Shown here: piece after piece, positions 7,809-15,810 of the stretch | Position numbering within the stretch: the stretch's first letter is position 1 | How the letters are laid out: each line of letters opens with the position of its first letter | Origin: CALMEC01 sp964628685 | Lineage (GTDB): Bacteria > Actinomycetota > Thermoleophilia > Miltoncostaeales > Miltoncostaeaceae | Assembly (NCBI GenBank): GCA_964628685.1 | Contig: CAZVNM010000003.1 | Span: 310,001 to 374,000 of the forward strand | Reading direction: 5' to 3' | DNA: 64,000 bases | The notes under the pieces: model-generated | The model's input: the letters and a program-made list of their open reading frames with translations, nothing else | Database searches by the model: none | What the model was told of the DNA's origin: nothing | Position numbers and translations under genes: made by a program

Positions 7809-9010
7809 CCCGTCCAGCATGGCTGGCGTTCATCGGGATGGTGGTCTTCACCATGGGCACGAGCATCGTGACCCCGCTGTTCCCGCTCTACCAGGCCCAC
7901 TTCGACCTCTCCAACGGCACGGTGACGCTGCTGTTCGCCACCTACACGGCGACCGTCGTGCCGACGATGCTCCTGGCGGGCAACCTGAGCGACCGCCTGG
8001 GGCGCAAACGGCTGATCCTGCCCGGCATGGCGGTCATCACCGCGGCGTCGCTGGTGTTCGGCTTCACGACGTCGCTGCCGCTGCTCTTCGTGGGCCGTGT
8101 GCTGCAGGGTCTCGCCATCGGCATGTTCCTGGGGGTGGGCACCGCGTTCGTGGTGGACCACGCGCTGCCGGACCGCAAGGCGTCGGCCGCGCAGATCGCC
8201 GGGATGGGGTTCCGCGTCGGCTTCGGTCTCGGCCCGGGCCTCGCCGGCCTGCTCGCCCAGTACGCCTCCGACCCGATGCACCTGTCGTTCAAGCTGCACG
8301 CGCTCGTGATGGTCATCGGCATCGTCGCCGTCATCCTCGCCCCCGAGACCCTGCGGCGACGCACCGGCGGCGGCTCGTGGTTGAAGGTCGGCGTGGGCGT
8401 CCCCAAGGAGCAGTTCAAGGGATTCGTCACCTTCGTGGCGCCGGCGGCGTTCCTCATGAGCTTCTTCGACGCGACGCTGCTGTCGCTCGCACCGCTCTAC
8501 CTGGTGGGTGAGCTGCACGTGACCAACATCGCCATCATCGGCCTGGTGGGCTTCCTGGTCCTCGCGGCCGGCGGGTTCACGCCGATGGTGTTCCGCGGCA
8601 TCGACCCGCGGCGGGCGATCATGGCGGGCGTCACCGCCTCCACCGTGGGGTCGCTCCTCATCATCGGCGCCTCCGCCGCCGGCACCGCCGTGCTCGTGGT
8701 CATCGCGGCCGCGGTGATCGGCTTCACCAACGGGCTCATCCTCCAGGGCGGTGCCGCCATCGCCAGCATCTCGGTGCCCATCGAGGAGCGCGGCAAGCTG
8801 ATGTCCGCCCTCTACATGTGCGCGTACTCGGGCACCGTCCCCACCGTGGCGCTGGGATACCTCTCCCGCGCGATCGGGCTCACCGAGACGATGGCCGTCT
8901 TCTCGGGGGTGGCGGCGCTCATCGCCCTGTTCGTGCTGACCGTCGGCCGGCGGAACATGCGCGAGATCGTGCCCTACCGCGCCGTGTCGGAGGTGGAACA
9001 CCCGGGATAG
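7805..9010 (+). CDS. MFS transporter, 12-span type (3 of 3)
   Basis: 401 residues from the GTG of a GTGA overlap with the previous stop; GGAGG lies 6 bp upstream. Motif A is GNLSDRLGRKRLI, and GRVLQGLAIGMFLG is present in span 4. It is shorter than its two neighbours and belongs to the 12-span class, so the cluster combines different MFS subfamilies rather than a simple triplication. Substrate unknown. Confidence 0.85.
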   Translation: MTRPAWLAFIGMVVFTMGTSIVTPLFPLYQAHFDLSNGTVTLLFATYTATVVPTMLLAGNLSDRLGRKRLILPGMAVITAASLVFGFTTSLPLLFVGRVLQGLAIGMFLGVGTAFVVDHALPDRKASAAQIAGMGFRVGFGLGPGLAGLLAQYASDPMHLSFKLHALVMVIGIVAVILAPETLRRRTGGGSWLKVGVGVPKEQFKGFVTFVAPAAFLMSFFDATLLSLAPLYLVGELHVTNIAIIGLVGFLVLAAGGFTPMVFRGIDPRRAIMAGVTASTVGSLLIIGASAAGTAVLVVIAAAVIGFTNGLILQGGAAIASISVPIEERGKLMSALYMCAYSGTVPTVALGYLSRAIGLTETMAVFSGVAALIALFVLTVGRRNMREIVPYRAVSEVEHPG

Positions 9011-9049
9011 GAGCGCCCGCCCGGATCCGCATCGTCGTGGGCCCGGCGT

Positions 9050-9091
9050 CGGGCGCCCACCGCGCCCGTGCGGGCGCCCACCGCGCCCGTG
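9050..9091. repeat. Two tandem copies of a 21-bp GC-rich unit
   Basis: CGGGCGCCCACCGCGCCCGTG is present twice without spacing (9050-9070, 9071-9091), just after the third MFS gene. Each unit can pair with itself (GGGCGC/GCGCCC). It may help terminate the transporter transcript; no T-run follows. Confidence 0.7.
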
Positions 9092-9175
9092 CGGGTGGTC
9101 CCGGCGCCCCGCGCGGCGACCGGATCCGGCGGAGTCGTTTACCGTGTGCCGGGCGGTGCACAGGGGTGTGGTGAC

Positions 9176-10423
9176 GTGACGGGTGAGGAGGCGGGATTGG
9201 CGCCGAGCGGGTCTGACGACGCGACGCGGGACGACGGGAACGACACGGGGGCGGCCACCGCGGTCATGCGCCGGCCGTCCGAGCGCTCGCGCACCGGGAT
9301 CGTCGTCCTGGGCGTCGCCACGCTCCTCGCGCTCGCCGCCATGATCGTCCTCATCGCGATGGGGCCGTCCGACGATGCGCGGGCCGAGGGGCCGGTCTCG
9401 CTGCCGGGTCTCCCCGACACCGCCATGACCGTGGGCGCCCAGGACGACCTCCTGGCGGTGGAGCCGGTCGACGCCCTCGCGATGCGCATGGACCGCCTGC
9501 GCGACACCGGCGTCACGATCAGCCGGTTCGACGTCCCATGGGCCGACGTGGCACCCACGAAGCCCGCCGATCCCCGCAACCCGGACGATCCCGCCTACAA
9601 CTGGCAGCGCACCGACGCCGTGCTGGACGGCCTCGACCGTCGCGACATCAGCCCCATCGTCACCTTTTCGCGCACCCCGGGCTGGGCGAACGGGGAGACG
9701 GGCCCGGAGGGGGCGCCCGAACCCGACGCCTACGCCGCGTTCGTCCACGCCTTCGCCACCCGCTACAACGGGGACGGCCACGTCCGGGTGGACCTCTACG
9801 AGCCGTGGAACGAGCCCAACAACCCGGCCGCGCTCATGCCCCAGTGGGAGGGGGCCGGGACCGCGGCCACGCCCGTCGCGCCCGGCACGTACGCGGCGTT
9901 GGTGGAGCGGGCGCGCACCGAGCTGCGTCAGGCCAACGGCGACGCCCGGATCATCGGCCCGTCGCTGGCCGACATCGAGCAGAGCGCGCCGGGTGTCGGC
10001 GGTGTCGGCGTCCAGGACTTCCTGGAGGCCCTCGCGCCCCTCAAGCCGCGGTTGGACGCGACGTCGCTCCACCTCACACCCACCGTCGCGCCCGGTGCGC
10101 CCTCCACCCGCATCCCGTCCATCGGGGCGCTGCCCCGCCTCCTCACCCTGCTGGACACCGTCAGCCCCGGACGCGACCTGCTGATCACCCAGATCGGCTA
10201 CGCGACCACCCCCGGCGGGCTGAGCGAGGACCAGCAGGCGCGGTTCGTCACCCAGACGATGACGACCCTCGCCGCCAACCCGCGGGTGCGGCTGGCGGTG
10301 TGGAGCCCGTTCCAGGACACGATCGACCGACCCGCCGGGCTCATCACCGCGACCGGCACCGCCAAGCCGTCGCTCGAGGCGTTCACCACCAATCCCAAGT
10401 CGCTGCCGTCGGAGCGTCCCTGA
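9176..10423 (+). CDS. Membrane-anchored glycoside-hydrolase-like protein (clan GH-A, GH39-like)
   Basis: 415 residues from GTG 9176. A cytoplasmic N-terminal tail is followed by one membrane span (about residues 40-63), then an extracellular TIM-barrel-like domain. The acid/base motif DLYEPWNEPNN is intact (Glu213). At the expected nucleophile position, where clan members read TE-G, this protein has LLITQIGY, with Gln339 (CAG at 10190-10192) in place of Glu. This suggests a binding protein or inactivated enzyme rather than an active glycosidase. The stop overlaps the rlmN start (TGATG). Confidence 0.7.
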   Translation: MTGEEAGLAPSGSDDATRDDGNDTGAATAVMRRPSERSRTGIVVLGVATLLALAAMIVLIAMGPSDDARAEGPVSLPGLPDTAMTVGAQDDLLAVEPVDALAMRMDRLRDTGVTISRFDVPWADVAPTKPADPRNPDDPAYNWQRTDAVLDGLDRRDISPIVTFSRTPGWANGETGPEGAPEPDAYAAFVHAFATRYNGDGHVRVDLYEPWNEPNNPAALMPQWEGAGTAATPVAPGTYAALVERARTELRQANGDARIIGPSLADIEQSAPGVGGVGVQDFLEALAPLKPRLDATSLHLTPTVAPGAPSTRIPSIGALPRLLTLLDTVSPGRDLLITQIGYATTPGGLSEDQQARFVTQTMTTLAANPRVRLAVWSPFQDTIDRPAGLITATGTAKPSLEAFTTNPKSLPSERP

Positions 10424-11445
10424 TGAACACCGGTGCACTCGAGGCCGTCCTGTCCGATCTGGGGCAGCCCGGCTACCGCGTCCGCCAGGCCATCGAGGCC
10501 CGGCGCCACGGCGCCGCCGACTGGGACGAGGTCACGTCGTGGCCCAAGGCCCTGCGCGCGGCGGTGGCCGAACGTCTGCCGCTGTGGGCGGTGACGCCGC
10601 AGGCCGAGGCCCGATCGCGCGACGGCACGGTCAAGTGGGTGCTGTCGGCGGCCGACGGCGCCCGCATCGAGGCGGTCTCCATCGCCCATGCGAAGGGCCG
10701 GCGCACGGTCTGCGTCTCCAGCCAGGTCGGCTGCGCGCTCGGCTGTCGCTTCTGCGCCACCGGGCGCATGGGCGCCGGCCGCAACCTCTCCGAGGACGAG
10801 ATCGTGGACCAGGTCGTGCACGCCGCCGCGGCGGCCGAGCGCGACGACGCGCGCGTCACCAACGTCGTGTTCATGGGCATGGGCGAGCCGATGCAGAACC
10901 TGGAGGCGGTGCTGCCGGCCTGCCGGCGCATCTGCGATCCCGAGGACGGTCTGGGCCTGTCGGCGCGCAAGGTGGCGATCTCGACCGCGGGCTGGGTGCC
11001 GGGCATCCAACGCCTCGCACAGGAGCAGCTTCCCATCCGCCTGGCGATCTCGCTGCATGCGGCCGACGACGAGACCCGAAGCGGTCTGATGCCCATCAAC
11101 AACCGCTGGCCCATCGCCAATCTCCTGGCCGAGTGCCGCCGCTACTGCGACACGACCGGTCGGCGGGTCTTCATCGAGTACCTGCTGCTGGACGGGGTGA
11201 ACGACCGGGCCGTCGACGCCGAGCGTCTGGCCGACCTGGTGCGCGACGGCAACTTCCACGTCAACATCATCCAGTTCAACCCGACGGACGGTCCCTACCG
11301 CGGCAGCCCGCCGGAGCGACGGGAGCGGTTCATCCTCGCCCTGGAGCGCGCCGGCATCAGCCCCTCGGTGCGTCGCTCCCGCGGCGCCGACATCGACGCC
11401 GCCTGCGGTCAGCTGGCGCTCTCCGGGGCCGAACCCACCGCCTGA
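10423..11445 (+). CDS. rlmN: Dual-specificity 23S rRNA/tRNA adenine-C2 methyltransferase RlmN
   Basis: 340-residue radical SAM enzyme that methylates A2503 of 23S rRNA and A37 of some tRNAs. The CxxxCxxC cluster is Cys104, Cys108, Cys111 (GCALGCRFCATG). The methyl-carrying Cys is Cys328 in DIDAACGQL. FMGMGEPMQN and the conserved N-terminal domain (GQPGYRVRQ..W) are present. ATG 10423 overlaps the previous stop. Confidence 0.96.
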   Translation: MNTGALEAVLSDLGQPGYRVRQAIEARRHGAADWDEVTSWPKALRAAVAERLPLWAVTPQAEARSRDGTVKWVLSAADGARIEAVSIAHAKGRRTVCVSSQVGCALGCRFCATGRMGAGRNLSEDEIVDQVVHAAAAAERDDARVTNVVFMGMGEPMQNLEAVLPACRRICDPEDGLGLSARKVAISTAGWVPGIQRLAQEQLPIRLAISLHAADDETRSGLMPINNRWPIANLLAECRRYCDTTGRRVFIEYLLLDGVNDRAVDAERLADLVRDGNFHVNIIQFNPTDGPYRGSPPERRERFILALERAGISPSVRRSRGADIDAACGQLALSGAEPTA

Positions 11446-11620
11446 CGACGCGTGCGCCGGCGGCGCGGCCCGCACCCCTCGGCGCCCGATTTCGTGACGA
11501 CCCGGTGACGGACTGCCGTCAGTCATGTCGATATGACGAGATCGGTCCCGTGCTCCCCTACGATCGCGCCCACGTGCGACCCGACCGGGTCGCCGCAGCG
11601 CCGACGAAAAGGGGCTCGTC

Positions 11621-12727
11621 ATGCAGCATCGCGTCGTGATCTTCGAGGTCGAGGGCGGATCGGACAAGTGGTTCGACGGCCATCGCAAGGACAGCGTTCC
11701 CATCGTCGAATCCCTGCACCGCCAGGGCTGGGACGCCGAGGTCCTCTACTACCGTCCCGAATGGGCGCAGCAGCTGATCGAGTACGTGGGGCGGCGCGCC
11801 GACGGCTACGTGTCCCGTGTGAACCCCGGAAACGTCCCGGGTGGTGAGGGTCCGTACTTCGCGATGCTGCGCGGCCTGTCCGAGCTGGGCCTTGTGGGGA
11901 TGTCGCACCCTGATGAGATGGTCACCCTGGGGGCCAAGGACGTCCTGGTGAAGCTGGCGGGGACCGACCTCGTGCCGGCCGACACCTACGCCTACTACGA
12001 CGTCGACACCTTCCGGAACACGTTCCCGACGTCCCTGTCGTACGGGCAGCGGGTCCTCAAGCAGAATCGCGGGTCGACCGGCGAGGGGATCTGGCGCGTA
12101 CGCCTGGCCGACCCGGACCGTCGGCCCGAACCCGGTGCGCCGCTGCCGCTCGACACGGCGCTTCGCTGCACCGAGGCGGTCGACAACCACACCGAGGAGC
12201 GCACCCTCGGCGAGTTCATGGACTTCTGCCACCAGTACATCGTGGGCGACAACGGCATGCTGGTCGACATGCGCTTCATGCCCCGCATCGTGGAGGGCGA
12301 GATCCGCATCCTCCTCGTGGGCGCGCAGCCGGTGTTCGTGGTCCACAAGAAACCCGCCGAGACGGAGGACGCGTTCTCGGCCACGCTCTTCTCGGGGGCG
12401 AAGTACCGCTACGACTCGCCGGACAGGTGGCCGGATCTCATCGAGCTCTTCCACCGCGAGCTCCCCAGGGTGCACGAAAAGCTCAACGTGTCGGCCAACC
12501 CGCTCATCTGGACCGCCGACTTCATGCTGGACACGGCCGAGGACGGCGGTGACACCTACGTGCTGGGCGAGATCAACTGCTCGTGCGTGGGCTTCACCAG
12601 TCAGCTGGACATGGGCATCCAGGAGAAGGTGGCGGCCGAGATCATCCGGCAGGTGACCGAGCGGGACGCCCTGGACGAGCTTCGCCGGTCGAAGCGCTAC
12701 GGCCGCAGGGAGCTCGCGACCGTGTAG
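11621..12727 (+). CDS. Cj0069-family protein (ATP-grasp-like)
   Basis: 368 residues, a close match in layout to the Cj0069 family: VIFEVEGGSDKWFDGHRKDS at the N terminus, SRVNPGNVPGGEGPYF, GAKDVLVKL, VLKQNRGSTGEGIWRV and LGEINCSCVGFTSQLDMG near the end. The KQNRGSTGEG loop and the final GEINC resemble ATP-grasp nucleotide and metal sites, so a ligase or kinase is possible; the reaction is unknown to me. AAAGGGG precedes the ATG. It stands alone. Confidence 0.75.
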   Translation: MQHRVVIFEVEGGSDKWFDGHRKDSVPIVESLHRQGWDAEVLYYRPEWAQQLIEYVGRRADGYVSRVNPGNVPGGEGPYFAMLRGLSELGLVGMSHPDEMVTLGAKDVLVKLAGTDLVPADTYAYYDVDTFRNTFPTSLSYGQRVLKQNRGSTGEGIWRVRLADPDRRPEPGAPLPLDTALRCTEAVDNHTEERTLGEFMDFCHQYIVGDNGMLVDMRFMPRIVEGEIRILLVGAQPVFVVHKKPAETEDAFSATLFSGAKYRYDSPDRWPDLIELFHRELPRVHEKLNVSANPLIWTADFMLDTAEDGGDTYVLGEINCSCVGFTSQLDMGIQEKVAAEIIRQVTERDALDELRRSKRYGRRELATV

Positions 12728-12886
12728 TCGCGGCGGTGGCGGGCGGTCCCGCATGGGCCGGTCCGACCGGGATCGTGCGCGTCCCCGCCGCGATCGCACC
12801 GGGGCGTCGAGAACGCAGGGGTTCCCGACGCCCCGGTGAACAGGCCGGTCGGCGCCGTCGACGGGCCGACCGCCCGTGGAGGTCCG

Positions 12887-13030
12887 TCAGTGGTGGTGCG
12901 GCGCCTCACACCCCGGGTGGTGGCAGTGGCACTGATCGGCGTCCGGATTGGCCTCGCACCACGGGGAGCAGTAGTCGGATCCCTCCGCGGGCGGGCAGGT
13001 GCAGGTGGCGTGTGCGCACTGGGTGGCCAT
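12887..13030 (-). CDS. Bacterial metallothionein-like protein
   Basis: Only 47 residues, with eight Cys (5, 10, 12, 21, 25, 34, 36, 41) and seven His, three forming a C-terminal HHH. The spacing CxC..YCSxxC..CxCHHxxC resembles SmtA/BmtA-type bacterial metallothioneins that bind Zn, Cd or Cu in the cytoplasm. ATG 13030 is preceded by GAGGAGG. It lies 20 bp downstream of a peroxiredoxin on the same strand, suggesting joint expression under metal or oxidative stress. Confidence 0.8.
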   Translation of the reverse strand: MATQCAHATCTCPPAEGSDYCSPWCEANPDADQCHCHHPGCEAPHHH

Positions 13031-13050
13031 GGGTGGCTCCTCCTCGGTCG

Positions 13051-13521
13051 TCAGACCTCGCAGTTGGCGAGCGCGGCGAGGGTCTCCGCCTCGTCCGGCA
13101 CGTCGGTGGGGACATCCTTGACGTCCGCGTGCTGCACGACGCCGTTCTTGTCGATCACGAACGTGGCGCGGGTCGAGATGCCCTTGCCGTCCAGGTAGAC
13201 GCCGTAGGCGCGTGAGACCTCGCCCTTCGGCTCGAAGTCCGCGGCGAAGATGGTGTCCTTGAGCCCGATCGAGTCGGCGAACGCGGACTGCGAGAAGTGG
13301 CTGTCGACGCTGATGCCGATCACCTGTGCGTCCTTGCCGGCGTACTCCGACTCGTTGCCGCCGATCGCGGTGAGCTGCTTGGTGCACACGCCGCTGAACG
13401 CGAGGGGGTAGAAGACGAGCACCACGTTCTTCTTGCCGCGGTAGTCGGCGAGGCTGACGGGGTCGCCGCCACGTCCGGGAAGGGTGAAGTCGGGGGCCTC
13501 CTGGCCAACTGCGATCGCCAT
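13051..13521 (-). CDS. Peroxiredoxin (AhpE/Bcp-like)
   Basis: 156 residues from ATG 13521, preceded by GGAG; the longer open frame upstream is not peroxiredoxin-like. VFYPLAFSGVCTKQL carries the peroxidatic Cys46 in the family's PxxxS/TxxC motif. No obvious resolving Cys is near; the only other Cys lies at the extreme C terminus (ANCEV), so an AhpE-like one-Cys mechanism is likely, using a small thiol or thioredoxin for recycling. Removes H2O2 and organic peroxides in the cytoplasm. Upstream of the metallothionein gene. Confidence 0.92.
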   Translation of the reverse strand: MAIAVGQEAPDFTLPGRGGDPVSLADYRGKKNVVLVFYPLAFSGVCTKQLTAIGGNESEYAGKDAQVIGISVDSHFSQSAFADSIGLKDTIFAADFEPKGEVSRAYGVYLDGKGISTRATFVIDKNGVVQHADVKDVPTDVPDEAETLAALANCEV

Positions 13522-13566
13522 CGCTGATCTCCATTCTGTCGGTGTCTGATCGTCGCCGGTACACGC

Positions 13567-13572
13567 TACCCT
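13567..13572 (+). promoter_or_regulatory. -10 hexamer TACCCT of a leaderless gene
   Basis: TACCCT ends 7 nt before the ATG at 13580, so transcription should begin at or next to the start codon. No Shine-Dalgarno sequence fits between. Confidence 0.55.
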
Positions 13573-13579
13573 GTGCCCG

Positions 13580-13789
13580 ATGAGCGAGGGACGCGAGAAG
13601 CGGGTGCGGCGGGTCGCACCCCCCGAACAGGGGTGGACCCTCGGTGCCGGTGGCCTGCCGAAGGCCTTCTGGGCGGGGCTCTGCGTCTGTCTGATCGGCC
13701 TGGCGGTGCTGATCCTCGTGCTCGGATACCTCGTGTACGGCGTCCTCCTCCTGGTGCTGGCCGTCGCCGCGGCGGTCAACCTCATTTGA
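13580..13789 (+). CDS. Small membrane protein
   Basis: 69 residues with a basic N-terminal half (SEGREKRVRRVAPPEQGW) and a long hydrophobic stretch at about 30-69 that can form two spans. No family is recognised. It reads divergently from the peroxiredoxin gene, probably as a leaderless transcript, and its stop overlaps the next start (TTGA). Confidence 0.6.
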   Translation: MSEGREKRVRRVAPPEQGWTLGAGGLPKAFWAGLCVCLIGLAVLILVLGYLVYGVLLLVLAVAAAVNLI

Positions 13790-13956
13790 GTCCCCACGAC
13801 CTGGCCGAGGCGCTGCGCGCGGCCCATCCCGACGCCGAGCCGATGGAGGTCGACGGAGAGACCCTGGCCGGCTGGGTGGCGTCCTGCGGGGCCGATCCGG
13901 ATGACGACGCCCTGGTGGGAGACGCGGTGGCCGCCTGGGAGCTCCTGCTCGGCTGA
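13786..13956 (+). CDS. IscX-like small acidic protein
   Basis: 56 residues from a TTG that overlaps the previous stop by 4 bp. The pattern DLAEALRAAHPDAEP..LAGWVASCGADPDDDALVGDAVAAWELLLG follows IscX/YfhJ (iA.AL...YPD.DP, ..W...L..F.DDP, ..i..aW.ee), a small acidic helical modulator of Fe-S cluster assembly. No isc or suf genes are in the window, so assignment rests on sequence shape alone. TTG usage and coupling are inferred from the overlap. Confidence 0.5.
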   Translation: MSPHDLAEALRAAHPDAEPMEVDGETLAGWVASCGADPDDDALVGDAVAAWELLLG

Positions 13957-14053
13957 TCCGACGCGCGGCGGAGGAGGTTCGAGCGGACGGCACCCGTCCG
14001 GCGCGGCGTCCCCGATGGCGGGATCGTGGGGCCTCGCCGCGTGGGGCCTTTCC

Positions 14054-14887
14054 GTTCAATTAGACGTCGGCGGCCGTTCATTTGTGCGGTGGGTGTGACG
14101 GGTTCGTCACGGGTCTCGTGTGGTTCGTCACGGTTCTCGTGTGCTTCGTCACGGTTTCGTTGCTGATCACGGCGTGTCGAAGGTTCCTCGGCGGCCGTTC
14201 GGCGCGGCGCCTCGTCGCCCGCCCCGGCGCGTTCAGTTCAATTGGACGTCGGTGGCCGTTCTTTTCCGCGGTGGTGGTGACGGGTTCGGCATGGGTTTCG
14301 TGTGGGTCGTCACGGTTTCGTTGCTGATCACGGCGTGTCGAACGTTCCTTGGCCGTTCGGCGCCGGGTCGCCACTCCAGTGCCGTTTCGTTCAAGTGGAC
14401 GTCGGTCGGCGTTCATTTGCGCGGTGGTGTGATGGGTTCGTCACGGGTTTCGTGTGGATGGTCCGTCACGGTTCCGTCGCTGATCACACGGCCCGTCGAA
14501 GATTCCTCGGCGCGTTCGGCACCGGGTGGTTGTTCAATTGGACGTCGGTGGCCGTTCAATTGCGCGGTGGTGTGACGGGTTCGGCACGGTTTTCGTGTGG
14601 ATCGTCACGGTTTCGTCGCTGATCACACGGCCCGTCGAAGATTCCCCGGTCGTTCGGCACCTGGTCGCCGCCCCGGCGCGTTTCCGTTCAATTGGACGTC
14701 GGTGGCCGTTCATTCGCGCGGTGGTGTGACGGGTTCGGCATGGGTTTCGTGTGGGTCGTCACGGTTTCGTCGCTGATCACACGGCTCGTCGAAGATTCCT
14801 CGGTCGTTCGGCGCCGGGTCGCCACTCCAGTGCCGTTTCGTTCAAGTGGACGTCGGTCGGCGTTCATTCGGGTGGTGGTGTGATGGA
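14054..14887 (+). repeat. Six tandem degenerate repeats, each carrying a 22-bp box pair
   Basis: Box pairs start at 14054/14076, 14236/14258, 14389/14411, 14532/14554, 14696/14718 and 14840/14862, always exactly 22 bp apart. Larger units of about 143-182 bp repeat in tandem, sharing GTGACGGGTTCG, TTTCGTGTGG, TCGTCACGG, CTGATCAC and TCGAAG segments between box pairs. The block fills the 1-kb space between the convergent IscX-like and lipB genes. Open frames across it are low-complexity by-products of the repeat and I do not call them genes. Confidence 0.9.
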
Positions 14888-14981
14888 GTTCGGCACGGGT
14901 TTCGTGTGGATCGCCACGGTTTCGTCACCGATCACGGCGCATCGAACGCCGAGAACCCTGGCACCACGGCCGCACGGCACC

Positions 14982-15635
14982 TCAGTCCAGCAGGAGCTCG
15001 AGCTCCGTCGGGTCGAGGCTCCAGCCGAAGCGCTCGCCGAGCGCGCGGGCGAAGGCACCCTCCACCACCGGTCGCATCGCCCGGCCGCCCTCCGCCGCGA
15101 TCGACGTGGGCACCACGTCCGGTGCCCCGCACGCGCTCATGATCTGGCCCCACCGGGGGTCGACGTCCCGGTTGAGGGCGATCCCGTGCGTGGAGATGCC
15201 GCCGGTCACCCGGATCCCGACGCTGCCCAGCTTCCGTCCTGCCACGTAGACGCCCATCCGCTCGTGATCGGCGATGGCATCCGCCAGCCCGCAGGCGTCG
15301 GCCATGGCATCGACCAGGCCCTCCACGAACCGCCGCACGCCACCCAGACGGCGGACGTCGGCGATGACGTACCCGGTGACCTGCCCGGGTCCGTGCCAGG
15401 TCATGAGCCCGCCGCGATCGCTGTGGACGCACGTGGCACCCATCCCGGCGAGCGTCGCGTCGTCCACGAACAGGTCTTCGCGCCGGCCATGGCGGCCATA
15501 GGTGTAGACGGGCGGGTGCTCGAGGAGCCACAGCACATCGTCGATGCGACCCGCACGGCGCGCATCGGCCAGCCGCACCTGACGGTCCCAGGCCTCGGTG
15601 TAGTCCATGACCGGTGTCGCGACGAGATGCGCCAC
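14982..15635 (-). CDS. lipB: Octanoyltransferase LipB
   Basis: 217 residues. Transfers octanoyl from acyl carrier protein to lipoyl domains, the first step of lipoate synthesis before LipA. Motifs: LLEHPPVYTYGRHG, RGGLMTWHGPGQ, catalytic Lys135 in GRKLGSVG, GGISTHGIALNRDVD, and catalytic Cys169 in MSACG. Start chosen at GTG 15635: a TACGAT -10 lies 6 nt before it, indicating a leaderless mRNA. An in-frame upstream start at 15722 would add 29 non-conserved basic residues. lipA lies 38 kb away on the other strand. Confidence 0.93.
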   Translation of the reverse strand: MAHLVATPVMDYTEAWDRQVRLADARRAGRIDDVLWLLEHPPVYTYGRHGRREDLFVDDATLAGMGATCVHSDRGGLMTWHGPGQVTGYVIADVRRLGGVRRFVEGLVDAMADACGLADAIADHERMGVYVAGRKLGSVGIRVTGGISTHGIALNRDVDPRWGQIMSACGAPDVVPTSIAAEGGRAMRPVVEGAFARALGERFGWSLDPTELELLLD

Positions 15636-15641
15636 CGACCG

Positions 15642-15647
15642 ATCGTA
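15642..15647 (-). promoter_or_regulatory. -10 hexamer TACGAT before lipB
   Basis: On the minus strand TACGAT ends 6 nt before the lipB GTG; no Shine-Dalgarno sequence is present. Fits the leaderless pattern seen elsewhere in the window. Confidence 0.5.
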
Positions 15648-15810
15648 GCGGCGGACGACGCCGCGCGGACGCGTCCGGTCAGCCCGCATGGACCGGCCGA
15701 CGTCCGCGGTCGGGTCGACCAACGCGTCCCGCCGTGCGCGACGGCCAGATGCCGCACTAAAGGCGTCGGTTCGCCGGACGGACGCGTCTGGCGAACCATC
15801 CTCCCGAGCG

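Noticed and set aside
7568..10438. A 956-codon open frame on the minus strand
   Set aside because: Arg/Gly/His-rich composition typical of the antisense of high-GC genes; it is opposite MFS and GH-like genes whose sense proteins have clear motifs.
14054..14887. Integron attC sites, because of repeated GTT-containing boxes
   Set aside because: The boxes read GTTCAAT, not the GTTRRRY core, pair as direct rather than inverted repeats, and no integrase or cassette genes are present.
14100..14930. Coding frames with repeated VSLLITACR-like or HGFVADH-like peptides
   Set aside because: They are products of the tandem DNA repeat, run in several frames at once and lack initiation signals.
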